Translations under genes and position numbers: made by a program
Shown here: one piece after another, positions 6,227 to 6,963 of the stretch
Layout of the letters: each line of letters opens with the position of its first letter
Position numbering within the stretch: the first letter of the stretch is position 1
NCBI GenBank assembly: GCA_027365375.1
Contig: DAHXNM010000203.1
Coordinates: 1-6,963, forward strand
Reading direction: 5' to 3'
From: Ferrimicrobium sp.
GTDB taxonomy: Bacteria > Actinomycetota > Acidimicrobiia > Acidimicrobiales > Acidimicrobiaceae
DNA: 6,963 nucleotides
Notes under the pieces: model-generated
What the model was told of the DNA's origin: nothing
The model's input: only the letters and a program-made list of their open reading frames with translations
The model's database searches: none

Positions 6227-6963
6227 GTGGATCTCGAAGCATTTCGTTCGCTGCCGGAGTGGCCACTTATTTTGCGAGAGTCATGGGAGACTAACGCGTC
6301 TTGGTGGCAGGCAGGGTTCACGGAGGGCAGTGACGCCGAGTACGAGGAGCAGATAAAGCCGATCGTGCGTCTAGGTCTCCGAGGTGCGCATCGAGTCCTC
6401 GACCTTGGTGGTGGTGATGGTCAGTTAGCTCGCGTTCTAGCTGACGACGGTGTTGAAACCGTCGTGCTCGATAGCTCTCATGCCCAGTTGACGACGGCTC
6501 GTATGCGAGGATCGTCTGCCGTGCTCGCCACAGGGGCGGCGCTTCCTTTCCAGAATCGCAGCTTCGATGCCGTCTTGATATGTCTCGTACTAGAGCACGT
6601 TATCGAACTCGATGAGGTCTTCGCGGAGGTGGCACGGGTTCTCGAGGCTGGCGGTAGATTCTTGCTCCTGCTCAACCATCCGATCCTTCAGACTCCAGGG
6701 TCTGGCTTTATAGATGATGTTGAACTTGGGGAACAGTACTGGCGACTCGGCCCTTATCTTCGTGAAGACATCCAGATGGAGGAGGTGGATGCACAGGTGT
6801 TTGTACCGTTTGTCCATCGCCCACTTTCTCAGTATGTGAACCGTGCTAGTGACAGGGGGTTGGCTCTCGTAGGAATGGAGGAGCCGGCTCCTCCTCCTGG
6901 CTTCGTGGCTCGCGCCGACGAGTATCGAGAGGTTCAGGAGTACCCGCGCCTGCTTGTTTTGCA
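6227..6963 (+). CDS. Class I SAM-dependent methyltransferase, substrate unknown (3' end outside window)
   Basis: Translation from GTG 6227 is open to the window end, giving 245 residues and a partial codon. The fold is a Rossmann-type methyltransferase of the Methyltransf_11 kind. Motif I, VLDLGGGDG, lies at 57-65 and binds SAM; the acidic residue ending strand 2 is D82 (VVLDSS); then come GAALPFQNRSFDAVLICLV at about 103-121, the EH pair at 123-124, and VARVLEAGGRFLLLLNHP at 135-152. The N-terminal 50 residues are rich in Trp and acidic residues (WETNASWW), and a Pro-rich EEPAPPPGF lies at 218-226. It lacks the GFxxRNxxD signature of MenG, so it is not simply a second copy. It starts 2 bases after the uvrC stop behind a strong ribosome binding site, which points to co-expression with uvrAC. 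This GTG was missed by ATG-only reasoning but is well supported. The substrate (small molecule, lipid, RNA or protein) cannot be read from the sequence. Confidence 0.88.
   Translation, partial: MDLEAFRSLPEWPLILRESWETNASWWQAGFTEGSDAEYEEQIKPIVRLGLRGAHRVLDLGGGDGQLARVLADDGVETVVLDSSHAQLTTARMRGSSAVLATGAALPFQNRSFDAVLICLVLEHVIELDEVFAEVARVLEAGGRFLLLLNHPILQTPGSGFIDDVELGEQYWRLGPYLREDIQMEEVDAQVFVPFVHRPLSQYVNRASDRGLALVGMEEPAPPPGFVARADEYREVQEYPRLLVL

Overview
The window is a densely packed, single-direction stretch of five bacterial protein genes, with no intergenic space longer than about 11 bases. In order they are the 3' end of menG (ubiE-type demethylmenaquinone methyltransferase), a menF-like isochorismate synthase, uvrA, uvrC, and the 5' part of a class I SAM-dependent methyltransferase of unknown substrate. 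All are on the + strand. Junctions are a 4-base overlap (menG/menF), an 11-base gap (menF/uvrA), an 8-base overlap (uvrA/uvrC) and a 2-base gap (uvrC/methyltransferase), so the block probably lies within one transcription unit whose promoter and terminator are outside the window.

Organism: the GC content is moderate to fairly high by eye, GTG starts are common, the quinone genes are of menaquinone type, and UvrA and UvrC read like actinobacterial proteins. A methyltransferase directly after uvrC, where many actinobacteria continue into rapZ-yvcK-whiA, would fit a deep-branching actinobacterium such as an Acidimicrobiia member. That placement is inference from family resemblance, not a database result.

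Functionally there are two themes. The left part (1-1499) serves menaquinone synthesis: MenF commits chorismate to isochorismate at the first step, and MenG methylates demethylmenaquinone at the last. The middle (1511-6224) encodes two of the three proteins of UvrABC nucleotide excision repair: UvrA finds damage and loads UvrB, and UvrC cuts on both sides. uvrB is not in the window. The right edge (6227-6963) is an uncharacterised methyltransferase cut off by the window end.

No RNA gene, mobile element, CRISPR array, convincing promoter or terminator was found. This is mostly ordinary housekeeping sequence. The points that deserve a second look are the divergent MenF with a hydrophobic N-terminus, the joining of menaquinone and repair genes, the uvrA-uvrC overlap without a visible ribosome binding site, and the unassigned methyltransferase.
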